From an uncultured Rikenellaceae bacterium (lineage in GTDB: Bacteria > Bacteroidota > Bacteroidia > Bacteroidales > Rikenellaceae), in the NCBI GenBank assembly GCA_949287525.1, contig CASEGL010000001.1:1-64000 (forward strand): a stretch of 64,000 nt of DNA, written 5' to 3'. Of this stretch, positions 23,935-33,212 are shown in pieces (position 1 is the first letter of the stretch; every line of letters begins with the position of its first letter). A model generated the notes under the pieces. That model searched no databases. It had not been told where the DNA came from and saw nothing but the letters and a program-made list of their open reading frames with translations. The position numbers and the translations under genes were made by a program.

Positions 23935-26715
23935 TTGGCCAAGCGAACACCAAAATATATCGGTTCACTGATCGCAGCGGTGCTGGCGATCCAAATGGTT
24001 TTCGGCACGGGACTCCCCTCCGCGAGCCGTTTTCCGTCCCGCAATACCCTTTTGCGAACCGGGAACGACTCGATCGCCGAAACCCTGTCCGGCCGCAGCG
24101 ACTCCGCACAGGCACCGCTCGGCCGCCTGGCGGAACGTCCCGTTGCATCCGACTCCACCCGTCGCACGGACCCCCTGCCCGCAGTCCGGAACGACTCGAT
24201 CGCCGGCGCCGACTCGACGGCCCGGCAGGGCGACTCCATCCTGATCAAGAACTTTCTGGACGCGGTCATCAGCGGCAAGAACACCGACTCGCTGGTCTAT
24301 CTGCCCAAAGACAAGATGGTCTATATCTACCAGGAGGGCGACGTCACCTACGGCAACATGAACCTGAAGGCCGACATGATGCGGGTCGAACTGGGCAGCA
24401 AGCAGATCTACGCCACGGGCATCAGCGACACGGCGGGTACCAAGACCCGCCCCGTCTTCACGGAGGGCGCCTCGTCCTACACGATGGACACCATCCTCTA
24501 CAACATCGAGTCGGGCAAGGCCAAGATCAAGGGTGTGGCCACGCAGGAGGGCGAAGGCTTCCTACTGGGTCGGGATGTCAAGAAGATGCCCGACAACACG
24601 ATCAACATCATGCACGGCAAATACACCACCTGCGACCAGACCGACCACCCCCACTTCTACCTCGCCCTGCACAAGGCCAAGGTGATCCCGCAGAAGAAGG
24701 TCATCACGGGCTGGGCCTACATGGTCATGGAGGACGTGCCGCTGCCGATCGGCGTACCGGAGGCCTTCTTCCCCCTCACGCAGGGACGCAGTTCGGGTAT
24801 CATCATCCCCAGCTACGGCGAGGAGAGCGCCCGCGGTTTCTACCTGCGCAACGCCGGCTACTACTGGGCCATCAACGACTACGTCGACCTGCAGCTGACC
24901 GGAAGCCTCTACTCCTACGGCTCGTGGGAGCTGCGCGCCGAGAGCAGCTACGCCAAGCGCTACCGCTACAACGGCCGCATCTCGGCTTCCTACGCCAAGA
25001 CCATCATCGGCCAGAAGGGGGATGCCGACTACGTCAATTCGCCGAGCATGCAGCTGCTCTGGAGCCACTCGCAGGACCCGAAGGCCAATCCCGGAACCAC
25101 CTTCTCGGCTTCGGTGAACTTCACCACCAGCGGCTACAGCCAGTACGTGTCGAATAACATCAACGACATCGTCTCCACCACGACGGCTTCCACCATCAGC
25201 TATGCCCGCAACTGGACGGGACTGCCCATCCACTTCTCGGCCACGCTGACCGGTTCGGTCAATTCGCGCGACACGACCATCACGCTGACACCGACCATCC
25301 GCTTCAACACGGACAAACTCTACCCCTTCCGCCGCAAAAACCCCGTCGGCAAGCAGCGCTGGTATGAGAAGATCTCCTTCTCCTACACCACCTCGCTCAA
25401 CGCCGACCTGACGGCCAAGGAAAACGAGTTTTCCTCGCTGAACAGCAACCTGCTCGACAAACTGAACACGGGCATCACCCATTCGATCCCCGTATCGACG
25501 TCGTTCAACCTGCTCAACTACATCAACGTAACGCCGAGCTTCAACTACAACGCGCTGTGGGCCTTCCGCGACGTGCGCCGCACCTACGACCCCGAGGCGG
25601 AGGATCACGAGCGGCGGGACACGACCTACGGTTTCCACCACCTCAACAGCTACGACTTCAACGTGAGCGCCTCGACCAAGGTGTACGGCATGTACGATTT
25701 CACGCGCCATCCGAAATCGCCGCTGAAGTACCTGCGCCACACGCTGACGCCGAGTATCGGCTTCAACTATACGCCGGACTTCGGCAACCCGATCTACGGC
25801 TACTACCTGCCCTACCAGACCTCGGAGGACGGTACGATCGACTACTACTCGCCCTATTCGGCCAACAAGGGAACCGTCCCCAGCCGGACGAGCCATGCGG
25901 CCGCCCTGACCTTCAGTCTCTCCCAAACGCTGGAGGCCAAGGTGGCCAGCAAGACCGACACCTCGGGCATGAAGAAGATCAGCATCATCGACAACTTCTC
26001 CTTCAGCGGCTCCTACAACTTCCTGAACAAGGAGTTCCCCCTCTCGACGATCCCGCTATCGCTCCGCATGTCGATTCCGGGCATCGAGAACTTCAACATC
26101 CAGTTCACCGGAACCCTCGACCCGTATGACATCGCCCAGAACGAAAACGGCACCTACGAGCGCGTCAGCCGGCTGATGATCGCCAACGGCAAGGGACTGG
26201 GCCGACTGACCAACGTCTCCACGACGCTGGGCTACACGTTCAATTCGGGACAGTCCAACCAGCCCGCCATCAACAACCAGGCCGCCATCGTCGATCCGTT
26301 CTATTTCGACCCGAGCAACCCGATCGACCCCATGCTGCGCCGGCAGATGATGGCGGCCACCTACTACGACTTCTCGATCCCGTGGAACCTGTCGTTCAGC
26401 TACTCGCTCTCGTACAACAACCCCGGAGGACCGTCCCAGCGCAGCATCACCCAGACCCTGTCGTTCAACACGAGCGTAACCCTGACGCCCAAATGGGGCA
26501 TCACCTTCAACGGCGGCTTCGACTTCATGACCGGCGAGATGACCATGGGTACCTTCACGCTGACCCGTGACCTGCACTGCTGGCAGATGAGCTTCAGCTG
26601 GATTCCCGTGGGCAGCCGCAAGAGCTGGCAGTTCAACATCAACGTGAAGGCCTCCGCCCTGCAGGACCTGAAATACGAGAAATCGAGTTCCTACCTCGAC
26701 AACATCGACTGGTAG
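23935..26715 (+). CDS. LptD-like LPS-assembly outer membrane protein
   Basis: A large beta-barrel protein (about 926 residues) of the Bacteroidetes LptD/OstA type, which inserts lipopolysaccharide into the outer leaflet. A jellyroll OstA-like region starts near residue 115 (KMVYIYQEGDVTYGNMNLKA ... DMMRVELGSKQIYATG), followed by ITGWAYMVMEDVPLP and SGIIIPSYGEESARGFYLR, then a long series of amphipathic strands to the C-terminus. No ATG gives a signal peptide; a TTG at 23935 yields LAKRTPK followed by a hydrophobic stretch ending FGTG, a good signal. A linker rich in RNDSIA repeats (about residues 40-100) joins signal and OstA domain. The start is inferred. Confidence 0.85.
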   Translation: MAKRTPKYIGSLIAAVLAIQMVFGTGLPSASRFPSRNTLLRTGNDSIAETLSGRSDSAQAPLGRLAERPVASDSTRRTDPLPAVRNDSIAGADSTARQGDSILIKNFLDAVISGKNTDSLVYLPKDKMVYIYQEGDVTYGNMNLKADMMRVELGSKQIYATGISDTAGTKTRPVFTEGASSYTMDTILYNIESGKAKIKGVATQEGEGFLLGRDVKKMPDNTINIMHGKYTTCDQTDHPHFYLALHKAKVIPQKKVITGWAYMVMEDVPLPIGVPEAFFPLTQGRSSGIIIPSYGEESARGFYLRNAGYYWAINDYVDLQLTGSLYSYGSWELRAESSYAKRYRYNGRISASYAKTIIGQKGDADYVNSPSMQLLWSHSQDPKANPGTTFSASVNFTTSGYSQYVSNNINDIVSTTTASTISYARNWTGLPIHFSATLTGSVNSRDTTITLTPTIRFNTDKLYPFRRKNPVGKQRWYEKISFSYTTSLNADLTAKENEFSSLNSNLLDKLNTGITHSIPVSTSFNLLNYINVTPSFNYNALWAFRDVRRTYDPEAEDHERRDTTYGFHHLNSYDFNVSASTKVYGMYDFTRHPKSPLKYLRHTLTPSIGFNYTPDFGNPIYGYYLPYQTSEDGTIDYYSPYSANKGTVPSRTSHAAALTFSLSQTLEAKVASKTDTSGMKKISIIDNFSFSGSYNFLNKEFPLSTIPLSLRMSIPGIENFNIQFTGTLDPYDIAQNENGTYERVSRLMIANGKGLGRLTNVSTTLGYTFNSGQSNQPAINNQAAIVDPFYFDPSNPIDPMLRRQMMAATYYDFSIPWNLSFSYSLSYNNPGGPSQRSITQTLSFNTSVTLTPKWGITFNGGFDFMTGEMTMGTFTLTRDLHCWQMSFSWIPVGSRKSWQFNINVKASALQDLKYEKSSSYLDNIDW

Positions 26716-26784
26716 TCCGACCGCCAGGTTCTCGCCGCCGTTTTTCGGATTGCACCGGATCACCGTTTACGATAACCGATTGCC

Positions 26785-28857
26785 ATGACAGAACATTCCA
26801 AGCATTCCGCTCCGGAGCGGAATCCGCTGACCGCACCCGCAGGCACCCCGCACGGCCTGCCTCCGTTCGACCGCATCCGCATCGCCGACTACGAACCCGC
26901 CATCGACGACGCACTCGCCGAGGCCCGCCGGGAGGTGGCCGCCATCACCGGCAACCCGGAGGCGCCCACCTTTGCGAATACCGTCGTCGCCCTCGAACGC
27001 AGCGGCACGGCGCTCGACAACATCGCCGAAATCTTCTTCGCCCTCCACTCGGCCGAAACCTCGCCCGAAATGGACGAAGCGGCCGAACGCATCGAGGCCA
27101 AACTGGTGGCCTACGCCAACGACGTGAACCTCGATCCGGCGCTCTTCGCCCGCATCGAGGCCGTCTACCGCAACCGCGACTCCTACGGACTGGACGCCAA
27201 GGATGCCATGCTGCTCGAACGCACCTACCGCGGCTTCGTGCGCGGAGGAGCCGGGCTGGCCGACGACGCCAAGGCGCGCTACCGCGACCTCACGCAGGAA
27301 CTCTCCGCCCTCTCGCTCCGCTTCGACCGCAACGTACTGGATGCCACCAACGCCTTCACGCTTCACATCGCCCCCGAGGAGGCCGACCGGCTGGCCGGCC
27401 TGCCCGACTTTGTACTCGAAAGCATGCAGGCTGAGGCGGCCGCCCGCGGCGAGGAGGGATGGACGGTCACGCTCCACGCCGCCAACTACATCCCCTTCCT
27501 CACCTATTCCGCCGACCGCGAACTGAAGGAGCGGCTGTGGCGAGCCTACAACACCCGCTGCATCGGCAACCACGACAACCGGCAGACCGTACTGCGGATG
27601 GTGGAGCTACGGCGGAAACTGGCCCGTCTGTTCGGCTACCGCGACTATGCCTCCTATGTACTGGAGGAACGGATGGCCGGTTCGGAGGAGACGGTGCAGG
27701 CCTTTCTCACCCGCCTGCTCGACGCCACCCGCCAGCGGGCGCTCGACGAGGTGGCCATGCTCGAACGTTATGCCCGCGAACAGCTCTACGATGCCGACTT
27801 CCGGCTGATGCCCTGGGACTGGGCCTACGTGGCCGAACGCTACAAACAGTCCCACTATGCCCTGAGCAACGAGGAGATCAAGCCCTTCCTCGAACTCGAA
27901 AGCGTCAAGCAGGGCATCTTCCGGCTGGCGGAGCGGCTCTACGGACTCCGTTTCGAGGCCAACCCCGCCATTCCGGTCTATCATCCCGACGTGACGGCCT
28001 ACGAAGCCTACGAGGCCGACGGTCGGTTCCTCGGCGTACTCTACATGGATTTCTTCCCGCGCGCCACCAAGAAGGGCGGCGCCTGGATGACCAACTACCG
28101 CCCCATGTACACGACGGCCGACGGCCAGGAGATCCGCCCCGCCGTGACGCTCTGCGGCAACTTCACCAAACCGACGCCCTCCACCCCCTCGCTGCTGACC
28201 TTCGACGAACTGGAGACCTTCCTCCACGAGTTCGGCCACTGCCTCCACGGCCTACTGGCCGAGGGACGCTACGCCTCGCAGACGGGTACTTCGGTCTATC
28301 GCGACTTCGTCGAGCTGCCCTCGCAGCTGATGGAAAACTGGGCCTCCGAAAAAGAGTTCCTCGATCTCTTCGCCCGCCACTACCGCACGGGCGAGAAGAT
28401 GCCGCAGAAGCTGATCGACAAGATCGCCGCCGCACGCAACTACCTGGCCGCCTACGCCAATGTCCGGCAGCTGGGCTTCGGCATGACCGACATGGCCTGG
28501 CACACGCTCACGGCCGACGACACCCTGCCCGACGATGTCATCACCTTCGAGCAGGCGGCCGCCGAACCGGCCCGCGTCCTGCCCCTCATCGACGGCACGG
28601 CCATGTCGCCCGCCTTCACCCACATCTTTGCGGGAGGCTATGCGGCCGGCTACTACGGCTACAAATGGGCCGAGGTGCTGGAGGCGGATGCCTTCGCCCT
28701 CTTCCGCGAGCGGGGCATCTTCAACCGCGAAGTGGCTGCCTCGTTCCGGCGCAATATCCTCGCCAAGGGCGGCAGCGAACACCCCATGACCCTCTACGTG
28801 CGTTTCCGCGGCCATCGTCCCGACCCGCAGGCTCTGATCGACAAGATCCTGAAGTAA
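26785..28857 (+). CDS. M3 family peptidyl-dipeptidase (Dcp/oligopeptidase type)
   Basis: A 690-residue zinc metallopeptidase of family M3, which cleaves oligopeptides or removes C-terminal dipeptides. The zinc motif HEFGHCLHG (residues about 482-490) has the HExxH pattern, with a downstream Glu ligand in ELPSQLMENW. TGTSVYRDFVELPSQLMENW and GGYAAGYYGYKWAEVL are typical of Dcp. There is no signal peptide, so it is probably cytoplasmic. It follows the LptD gene after 69 nt and ends in a strong terminator. Confidence 0.95.
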   Translation: MTEHSKHSAPERNPLTAPAGTPHGLPPFDRIRIADYEPAIDDALAEARREVAAITGNPEAPTFANTVVALERSGTALDNIAEIFFALHSAETSPEMDEAAERIEAKLVAYANDVNLDPALFARIEAVYRNRDSYGLDAKDAMLLERTYRGFVRGGAGLADDAKARYRDLTQELSALSLRFDRNVLDATNAFTLHIAPEEADRLAGLPDFVLESMQAEAAARGEEGWTVTLHAANYIPFLTYSADRELKERLWRAYNTRCIGNHDNRQTVLRMVELRRKLARLFGYRDYASYVLEERMAGSEETVQAFLTRLLDATRQRALDEVAMLERYAREQLYDADFRLMPWDWAYVAERYKQSHYALSNEEIKPFLELESVKQGIFRLAERLYGLRFEANPAIPVYHPDVTAYEAYEADGRFLGVLYMDFFPRATKKGGAWMTNYRPMYTTADGQEIRPAVTLCGNFTKPTPSTPSLLTFDELETFLHEFGHCLHGLLAEGRYASQTGTSVYRDFVELPSQLMENWASEKEFLDLFARHYRTGEKMPQKLIDKIAAARNYLAAYANVRQLGFGMTDMAWHTLTADDTLPDDVITFEQAAAEPARVLPLIDGTAMSPAFTHIFAGGYAAGYYGYKWAEVLEADAFALFRERGIFNREVAASFRRNILAKGGSEHPMTLYVRFRGHRPDPQALIDKILK

Positions 28858-28879
28858 ACCGCACGCCGCACACGACAAA

Positions 28880-28921
28880 GGCGGGGAGTACCGGACCTAT
28901 CCGGTACTCCCCGCCTTCTTA
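28880..28921 (+). terminator. Terminator after M3 peptidase
   Basis: Perfect 15-bp stem (28880-28894 with 28901-28915) followed by TTCTTAT. Confidence 0.85.
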
Positions 28922-29171
28922 TATCCCCCCCCCGCCACACAGACGTTTCCACACGCATGGCGTGCCTCTCCGTCCCGTACAGCCGACGGCTCTCCGCAAC
29001 GGCCCATCCGACCGGTTTTACACACGAACGCCCGCACCGGCTGCACCGCAGACAGGCGCTTTTCCGACCGCAACCACCAGACGCAACCGGCCGTGCAGCC
29101 GCGCCGCCTGCCTCTCTCGCCGACGTTTACTCTTTTCTCATCCATGCCGCGGAAACGCCGCAGACAGGCAC
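28922..29171. other. Gene-free spacer with C9 tract
   Basis: No supported gene. A run of nine C (28925-28933) follows the terminator. Small ORFs on either strand here run into the tRNA or its terminator and have no recognisable composition. Confidence 0.5.
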
Positions 29172-29202
29172 AAAAAAAGAGGTCACCTTTTGGGTAACCT
29201 CT
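29172..29202 (-). terminator. tRNA-Glu(CUC) terminator
   Basis: AGAGGTTACC pairs with GGTGACCTCT (one G-U) on the minus strand and is followed by a T run at 29172-29177. Confidence 0.9.
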
Positions 29203-29206
29203 GCCT

Positions 29207-29281
29207 TGGTACTCCATACGAGAATCGAACTCGTATTTGCAGATTGAGAATCTGCTGTCCTAACCGTTAGACGAATGGAGC
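29207..29281 (-). tRNA. tRNA-Glu (anticodon CUC)
   Basis: Full cloverleaf on the minus strand: acceptor GCTCCAT with ATGGAGT (terminal G-U), D arm GTCTAACGGTTAGGAC, anticodon stem GCAGA/TCTGC with loop TTCTCAA (anticodon CTC, reading GAG), T arm ACGAG-TTCGATT-CTCGT, and an encoded 3' ACCA. It has its own promoter (29324-29355) and terminator. Confidence 0.95.
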
Positions 29282-29446
29282 GGTTATCAACCTTCCGGAA
29301 CCGTGTTGTTCTGAAAGACGGTGCAAATGTAAGTCGATTTCCATCTCCGTGCAAATTATTCGACAACTTTTTTCGTCTAAACTGTAATTTTTCCGCAACT
29401 ACGGGACAGCAGTCCCCTCAAATGATGCCGCAAGCTATGCTCCGGC
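29282..29446. other. Intergenic region between tRNA-Glu and Ig-like lipoprotein genes
   Basis: Holds the tRNA promoter and a weak GGGAC/GTCCC hairpin at 29403-29416 that could end the lipoprotein transcript. No gene seen. Confidence 0.5.
29324..29355 (-). promoter_or_regulatory. tRNA-Glu(CUC) promoter
   Basis: TTTG (29352-29355), 20 nt, then TACATTTG (29324-29331) on the minus strand: an exact Bacteroidetes -33/-7 pair. Confidence 0.8.
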
Positions 29447-30100
29447 CTAAAAATTCATCTCCGTAGAGGCCGTATATTGCACCACGAAGTGTTTGCCATC
29501 TTCCGAGGTCGCCTCGTTGCCAAACCAGAGGACAACCGGCACCGCGTGCATTTCGTAGGCCATTCCCTCGGCAGGTGATGCGTCATACGAGTCATAACGT
29601 TCGCCAAAGAACGCCTGCATCTCCTCTTGCACGGCCACATCCAAGGTCACGATTGCACTCGTCACCGCCCCGCCCGGCGCTCCGAGCTGATAACGTACCT
29701 CGACAACCGGCGCCGCACCCGCATAGATTACAGCCTGCTCCTCCTCTCGGATCAACTGCTGCGTCTCCACAGCCTTCAAGGTTTCGACAGACCGACCGAA
29801 CGCCTCTACACATGGCTCCGCAAAGGTCTCATAACGAGGCTTTACCGCAACCGTACACGTAGCACGGCCGCCGTCGACTCCCTGCGCGACAATCGTCGTC
29901 GTGTCTACATGTTGGGCAAGTACCTCTCCCTCCGCACTCACGCTGGCATAAAACGCATCGTCCGACATCCAGTCCACCGGCGCATTGGCCTCCAATGCCA
30001 CCTTCTCGCCGACATACAGCGAGACCTGCGTCTTGCTCAGCGTAACCTCCTGTGCCGTCTCCTTGCAGTTCCAAGTACACAAGCCACACAGCAACCTCAC
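29447..30100 (-). pseudogene. Ig-like (BIG2) lipoprotein paralogue with frameshifted signal peptide
   Basis: The body encodes a BIG2-like Ig domain (EVTLSKTQVSLYVGEKVALE ... VDGGRATCTVAVKP) and a C-terminal domain ending ASTEMNF. It is a close paralogue of the gene at 30138-30797. An ATG at 30120 (ATGAAACGC, as in the paralogue) runs into a stop after seven codons because one base is missing between 30061 and 30120. The open frame must otherwise use GTG at 30100, leaving a very short signal (RLLCGLCTWNC). The gene is therefore broken at the signal, uses a poor start, or contains a sequencing error. It lies 37 nt after its paralogue. Function of the domain set is unknown. Confidence 0.7.
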
Positions 30101-30137
30101 AACAGATAAACGCGTTTCATAACTTTACGACAGACAC

Positions 30138-30797
30138 TTAATCTACGACCAGCTGATAGGTGATTCCAAACGTTTCAAAATCAGAATCGATAAACTGACA
30201 ACGAATGAAAACTTTACCATCAGGCGTGTAAAATTCCCAAAGGTTACGGCTCGGCTGCCAACGTTCCGCATACCGTTCTTTAATGGCAGCAACCACCTCC
30301 GTACAATACTCTGCCTGCATAGTAAAAGTCGCCATAAGGACACCATCCCGTTGATTCACGGCATAAGCCATATCGGACAAATACGGTTCTTGAGTCTGAT
30401 AAACCAAACGTTCCGCAGTCTCACTGATCAATTCACGCCCTTCCATCGCTTTCAATACCGAAGCCGGCTGGCCGAACGCCTCCAGGCAAGGCTCCGTAAA
30501 CGTATTGAAATAAGGTTTTACCGTCACCGTACACGTAGCACGGCCACCGTCGGCTCCTTGTGCGACAATCGTCGTCGTGCCGACATGCTGGGCGAGTACT
30601 TCGCCCTCCGTACTCACGCTGGCATAAAACGTATCGTCTGACATCCAGTCCACCGGCACATTGGCCTCCAATGCCACTTTCTCGCCGACATACAGTGAAA
30701 CCTGCGTCTCGCTCAGCGTAATTTCCTGTGCCGTCTCCTTACAACTCCAAACACATAAGATGCCAAGTAACATCAAAAACAAACGTCCTCGTTTCAT
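30138..30797 (-). CDS. Ig-like (BIG2) domain lipoprotein
   Basis: A 219-residue exported protein. The N-terminus MKRGRLFLMLLGILCVWSC gives a lipoprotein signal with Cys19. Residues about 24-90 form a BIG2-type Ig-like domain with the usual order of LYVGEKVALEA, SDDTFYASVSTEGEVLA, and GTTTIVAQGADGGRATCTV. The C-terminal half (EPCLEAFGQPASVL ... YQLVVD) is unrecognised and differs strongly from the downstream paralogue. It is AT-richer at its 5' side and has a -7 box TATATTTG at 30823-30830. It is probably surface-exposed or periplasmic; function unknown. Confidence 0.8.
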   Translation of the reverse strand: MKRGRLFLMLLGILCVWSCKETAQEITLSETQVSLYVGEKVALEANVPVDWMSDDTFYASVSTEGEVLAQHVGTTTIVAQGADGGRATCTVTVKPYFNTFTEPCLEAFGQPASVLKAMEGRELISETAERLVYQTQEPYLSDMAYAVNQRDGVLMATFTMQAEYCTEVVAAIKERYAERWQPSRNLWEFYTPDGKVFIRCQFIDSDFETFGITYQLVVD

Positions 30798-30822
30798 ATA
30801 AACTTATTTTAAAGTAATATTA

Positions 30823-30830
30823 CAAATATA
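30823..30830 (-). promoter_or_regulatory. -7 box TATATTTG for Ig-like lipoproteins
   Basis: TAnnTTTG match 25 nt before the start at 30797, in a very AT-rich stretch. Confidence 0.6.
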
Positions 30831-30904
30831 TATATTCACATAATAAATATCAATAAGAAAGAAAGAAAGTCCTTTGTATTACACAAATCAGAAATTAACC
30901 GGCA

Positions 30905-30941
30905 CAAAAAAAGACGGCCACCCGACAATCGGGTGGCCGTC
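30905..30941 (-). terminator. rplU-rpmA terminator
   Basis: Perfect 13-bp stem (30913-30925 with 30929-30941) and an eight-base T run on the minus strand. Confidence 0.95.
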
Positions 30942-30969
30942 CGTATCTGCGCGATACCGGTGAACGAGA

Positions 30970-31230
30970 CTACTCGGTCACGGGGGTTACGCTGACATAA
31001 GATCTGCCATTGGTCTTCTTGGCGAACGAAACGGTTCCGTCAACCAGAGCGAAGAGCGTGTGGTCTTTACCCATACCCACATTCTCGCCAGGATTATGCA
31101 CCGTACCCCTCTGACGGACGATGATGTTGCCCGCCTTGGCAAATTCGCCGCCGAACAATTTCACGCCGAGTCGTTTGCTCTCCGACTCACGGCCGTTCTT
31201 GGAGCTACCTACACCTTTTTTGTGTGCCAT
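30970..31230 (-). CDS. rpmA: 50S ribosomal protein L27
   Basis: Encodes 86 residues starting [16 protein letters not shown], the L27 signature, with the conserved IIVRQRGT near residue 36. There is no Firmicutes-type cleavable N-terminal extension; the mature MAHKKG end is encoded directly. It follows rplU by 23 nt and ends in a strong terminator. Confidence 0.98.
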   Translation of the reverse strand: MAHKKGVGSSKNGRESESKRLGVKLFGGEFAKAGNIIVRQRGTVHNPGENVGMGKDHTLFALVDGTVSFAKKTNGRSYVSVTPVTE

Positions 31231-31253
31231 TTTCTGCGAATTTTAAGGGTTTG

Positions 31254-31565
31254 TTAAGCGATGATGTCTTCGATGAGGATCTGGGTCAGGAACTGACGGT
31301 GGCCGTTCTGAACCTGATATCCTTTTCTGCGTTTCTTCTTGAACACGATCACCTTGTCGTCTTTCAGATGACGGAGGATTTTCGCATTCACCGAGGCGCC
31401 TTCTACAACAGGTGCGCCCACCTTGACCTGACCGTCGTTGTCTGCGAGCAGGACTTTGTCGAAACTCACGGAGGTACCTTCGTCCCCCTGAAGACGGTTA
31501 ACATAGAGTTTCCGACCTTTCTCAGCCTTAAACTGTTTGCCTGCGATTTCTACAATTACGTACAT
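31254..31565 (-). CDS. rplU: 50S ribosomal protein L21
   Basis: Encodes 103 residues: MYVIVEIAGKQFKAEKG at the N-terminus, VSFDKVLLADNDG, and the C-terminal KKRRKGYQVQNGHRQ that contacts 23S rRNA. It is the first gene of the rplU-rpmA operon, with TATCTTTG at 31601-31608. Confidence 0.98.
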   Translation of the reverse strand: MYVIVEIAGKQFKAEKGRKLYVNRLQGDEGTSVSFDKVLLADNDGQVKVGAPVVEGASVNAKILRHLKDDKVIVFKKKRRKGYQVQNGHRQFLTQILIEDIIA

Positions 31566-31600
31566 ATATTCTTTGTGAAGAATTTGCTAAAATCAGCGGC

Positions 31601-31608
31601 CAAAGATA
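31601..31608 (-). promoter_or_regulatory. -7 box TATCTTTG for rplU-rpmA
   Basis: TAnnTTTG match 35 nt before the rplU ATG. Confidence 0.7.
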
Positions 31609-31745
31609 GCAATTCCATTCGTAACAAACAAATAAACATATCTTTTTTATTCCGCCCAGCCCCTGCAGCCCCTCCGAAGGCCGGCTGCCGGAAAGGAATA
31701 CCGCGAAAATGGGGCGCGACAAATGGTAATCCGGAGCTTTTCGCT

Positions 31746-31753
31746 TATTTTTG
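31746..31753 (+). promoter_or_regulatory. -7 box TATTTTTG
   Basis: TAnnTTTG match 16 nt before the GH31-like start. Confidence 0.6.
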
Positions 31754-31769
31754 TAAGAAATACCATGAC

Positions 31770-33212
31770 ATGACCAACATGCGCCGCTATCTGTCTCTGC
31801 TGATCGCCACGGCAGCCACCCTCGCCGCAGCCGCAGCGCCGCCTGCCCATACCGTCCGCATCGAACCGCAACGCAACGAACGGTGGTGGGGATGCAATGC
31901 GGACGGACAACGCATCCAGCCGCTCTCCGGACCGATGTCCGCCGAGGAAGGCCGGATCGCCGACACGACCGAATTCCTGCTCTCCAGCGCAGGCCGCTAC
32001 ATCTGGAGCGCCCGCCCCTTCGCCGTAGCCATAGACGAAGAGGGTACCTTCACCGTCACCTCCGACTACGAGGAGGTCAATGCCCTCAAGGGAGGCCGCA
32101 CCCTGCGCGAGGCTTATCTGTACTGCATCCACAAACATATCCGGCCGCAGGTCTCCGCCAGCGAGTCGCTGCCTTTTGAAACTCCGCTGTTCGACGCCGG
32201 CACGCCGCCCCTTTCGACCACGCTGACGCAACGGGGTACCCTCCTGCTGCCCAACGGCTGGCAGGCCATGCACACCATTCCCGACTCGACCCTGCTGACC
32301 GTGACGCCCTACATTCCGGCAGCCGGATGGGACTATACCGCCATGCGGCGCGCAGGCGATCTGCTGCGCGGCTCCGACGGACGCCATCCGCTCATCGTCC
32401 ACCTGCCGGAAGGCTACTTCGCCTGCCTGAACATTGCCGACGAGGAGGTGGCTGCGCTCTTTGCCGAACAGCTCGACCAACTCGCCCGATCCGTTCCCGT
32501 CGGCAACGGCATCCTGCTCTGTTTCGACTGCGGGCAGGTTCTTTCCCGCATCCACGACACGGCACAGCGGGAAGCCTTCTCGCGCAACTGGCGCACCCTG
32601 GCCGAACGTTTCAACGCCGTCATCCTGCCTCCGCTGCACGGCACACCGCCCCAGTGGCGCCCCTTTGCCGTCGCTCCGGAGAACCTGTCGCCCGAAACCC
32701 TGCGCAGTACCGTGACCCGCATGCTGAACCTCGGCCTGACAGGACGCATCTACCCCTTCATGACCCTTTACGAAACGGAAGGCACGCACGACGATGCCGC
32801 CCTGCTGCGCGCCGTACAGCTGGCCGCCTTCCTTCCCATATCGGTCATCTCCACGGATACGACCCGCTTTGCGGACGAGATGCACCTGCGTACCCTGCAT
32901 CGCACGCTGGAACGCCGCCGGCAGCTGAACGGCTACATTGAAACCCTGCTGCATGAATCGCTCGTCACCCACGAACCGATCATCCGGCTGATGGAATACC
33001 AATACCCCGGACAGGGCTTCGCCGACTGCACCGACCAGTTCATGCTGGGTTCCGACTGCCTCGTAGCCCCGCTGTTCGACGATGCCGTTCAGCGTACCGT
33101 ACGCCTGCCGCGAGGCACCTGGATCGCCACGGACGGCACGAAGTACCGCGGTCCGCGCGTCATCCGCATTGACGTGAGCGACGGCCATATGCCCGTTTTC
33201 GTAAAACAATAA
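31770..33212 (+). CDS. GH31-like glycoside hydrolase family protein, divergent
   Basis: A 480-residue secreted protein with a signal at residues 1-24 (MTNMRRYLSLLIATAATLAA). The C-terminal third resembles the end of the GH31 TIM barrel and its first beta-sandwich: HEPIIRLMEYQYPG, then TDQFMLGSDCLVAPLF and RTVRLPRGTWIATDG. The GH31 nucleophile motif (WxDMNE-like) is not recognisable; the corresponding strand reads GRIYPFMTLYETEGTHDD. It may be inactive or use a shifted acid pair. A TATTTTTG box lies just upstream. The start at 31770 is chosen because the ATG at 31765 stops after two codons and the long upstream frame crosses rplU. Confidence 0.7.
   Translation: MTNMRRYLSLLIATAATLAAAAAPPAHTVRIEPQRNERWWGCNADGQRIQPLSGPMSAEEGRIADTTEFLLSSAGRYIWSARPFAVAIDEEGTFTVTSDYEEVNALKGGRTLREAYLYCIHKHIRPQVSASESLPFETPLFDAGTPPLSTTLTQRGTLLLPNGWQAMHTIPDSTLLTVTPYIPAAGWDYTAMRRAGDLLRGSDGRHPLIVHLPEGYFACLNIADEEVAALFAEQLDQLARSVPVGNGILLCFDCGQVLSRIHDTAQREAFSRNWRTLAERFNAVILPPLHGTPPQWRPFAVAPENLSPETLRSTVTRMLNLGLTGRIYPFMTLYETEGTHDDAALLRAVQLAAFLPISVISTDTTRFADEMHLRTLHRTLERRRQLNGYIETLLHESLVTHEPIIRLMEYQYPGQGFADCTDQFMLGSDCLVAPLFDDAVQRTVRLPRGTWIATDGTKYRGPRVIRIDVSDGHMPVFVKQ

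Noticed and set aside
23763-24284. N-terminal extension of the amidase in the same frame
   Set aside because: The extension crosses the divergent promoter region and overlaps the LptD gene; the signal peptide starts at 23762 or 23756.
28925-28933. C9 tract as a phase-variation switch
   Set aside because: It lies in a gene-free spacer with no promoter or reading frame that it could switch.
28957-29247. A 96-codon plus-strand ORF
   Set aside because: Runs across the terminator and into the tRNA-Glu gene; no codon-use or domain support.
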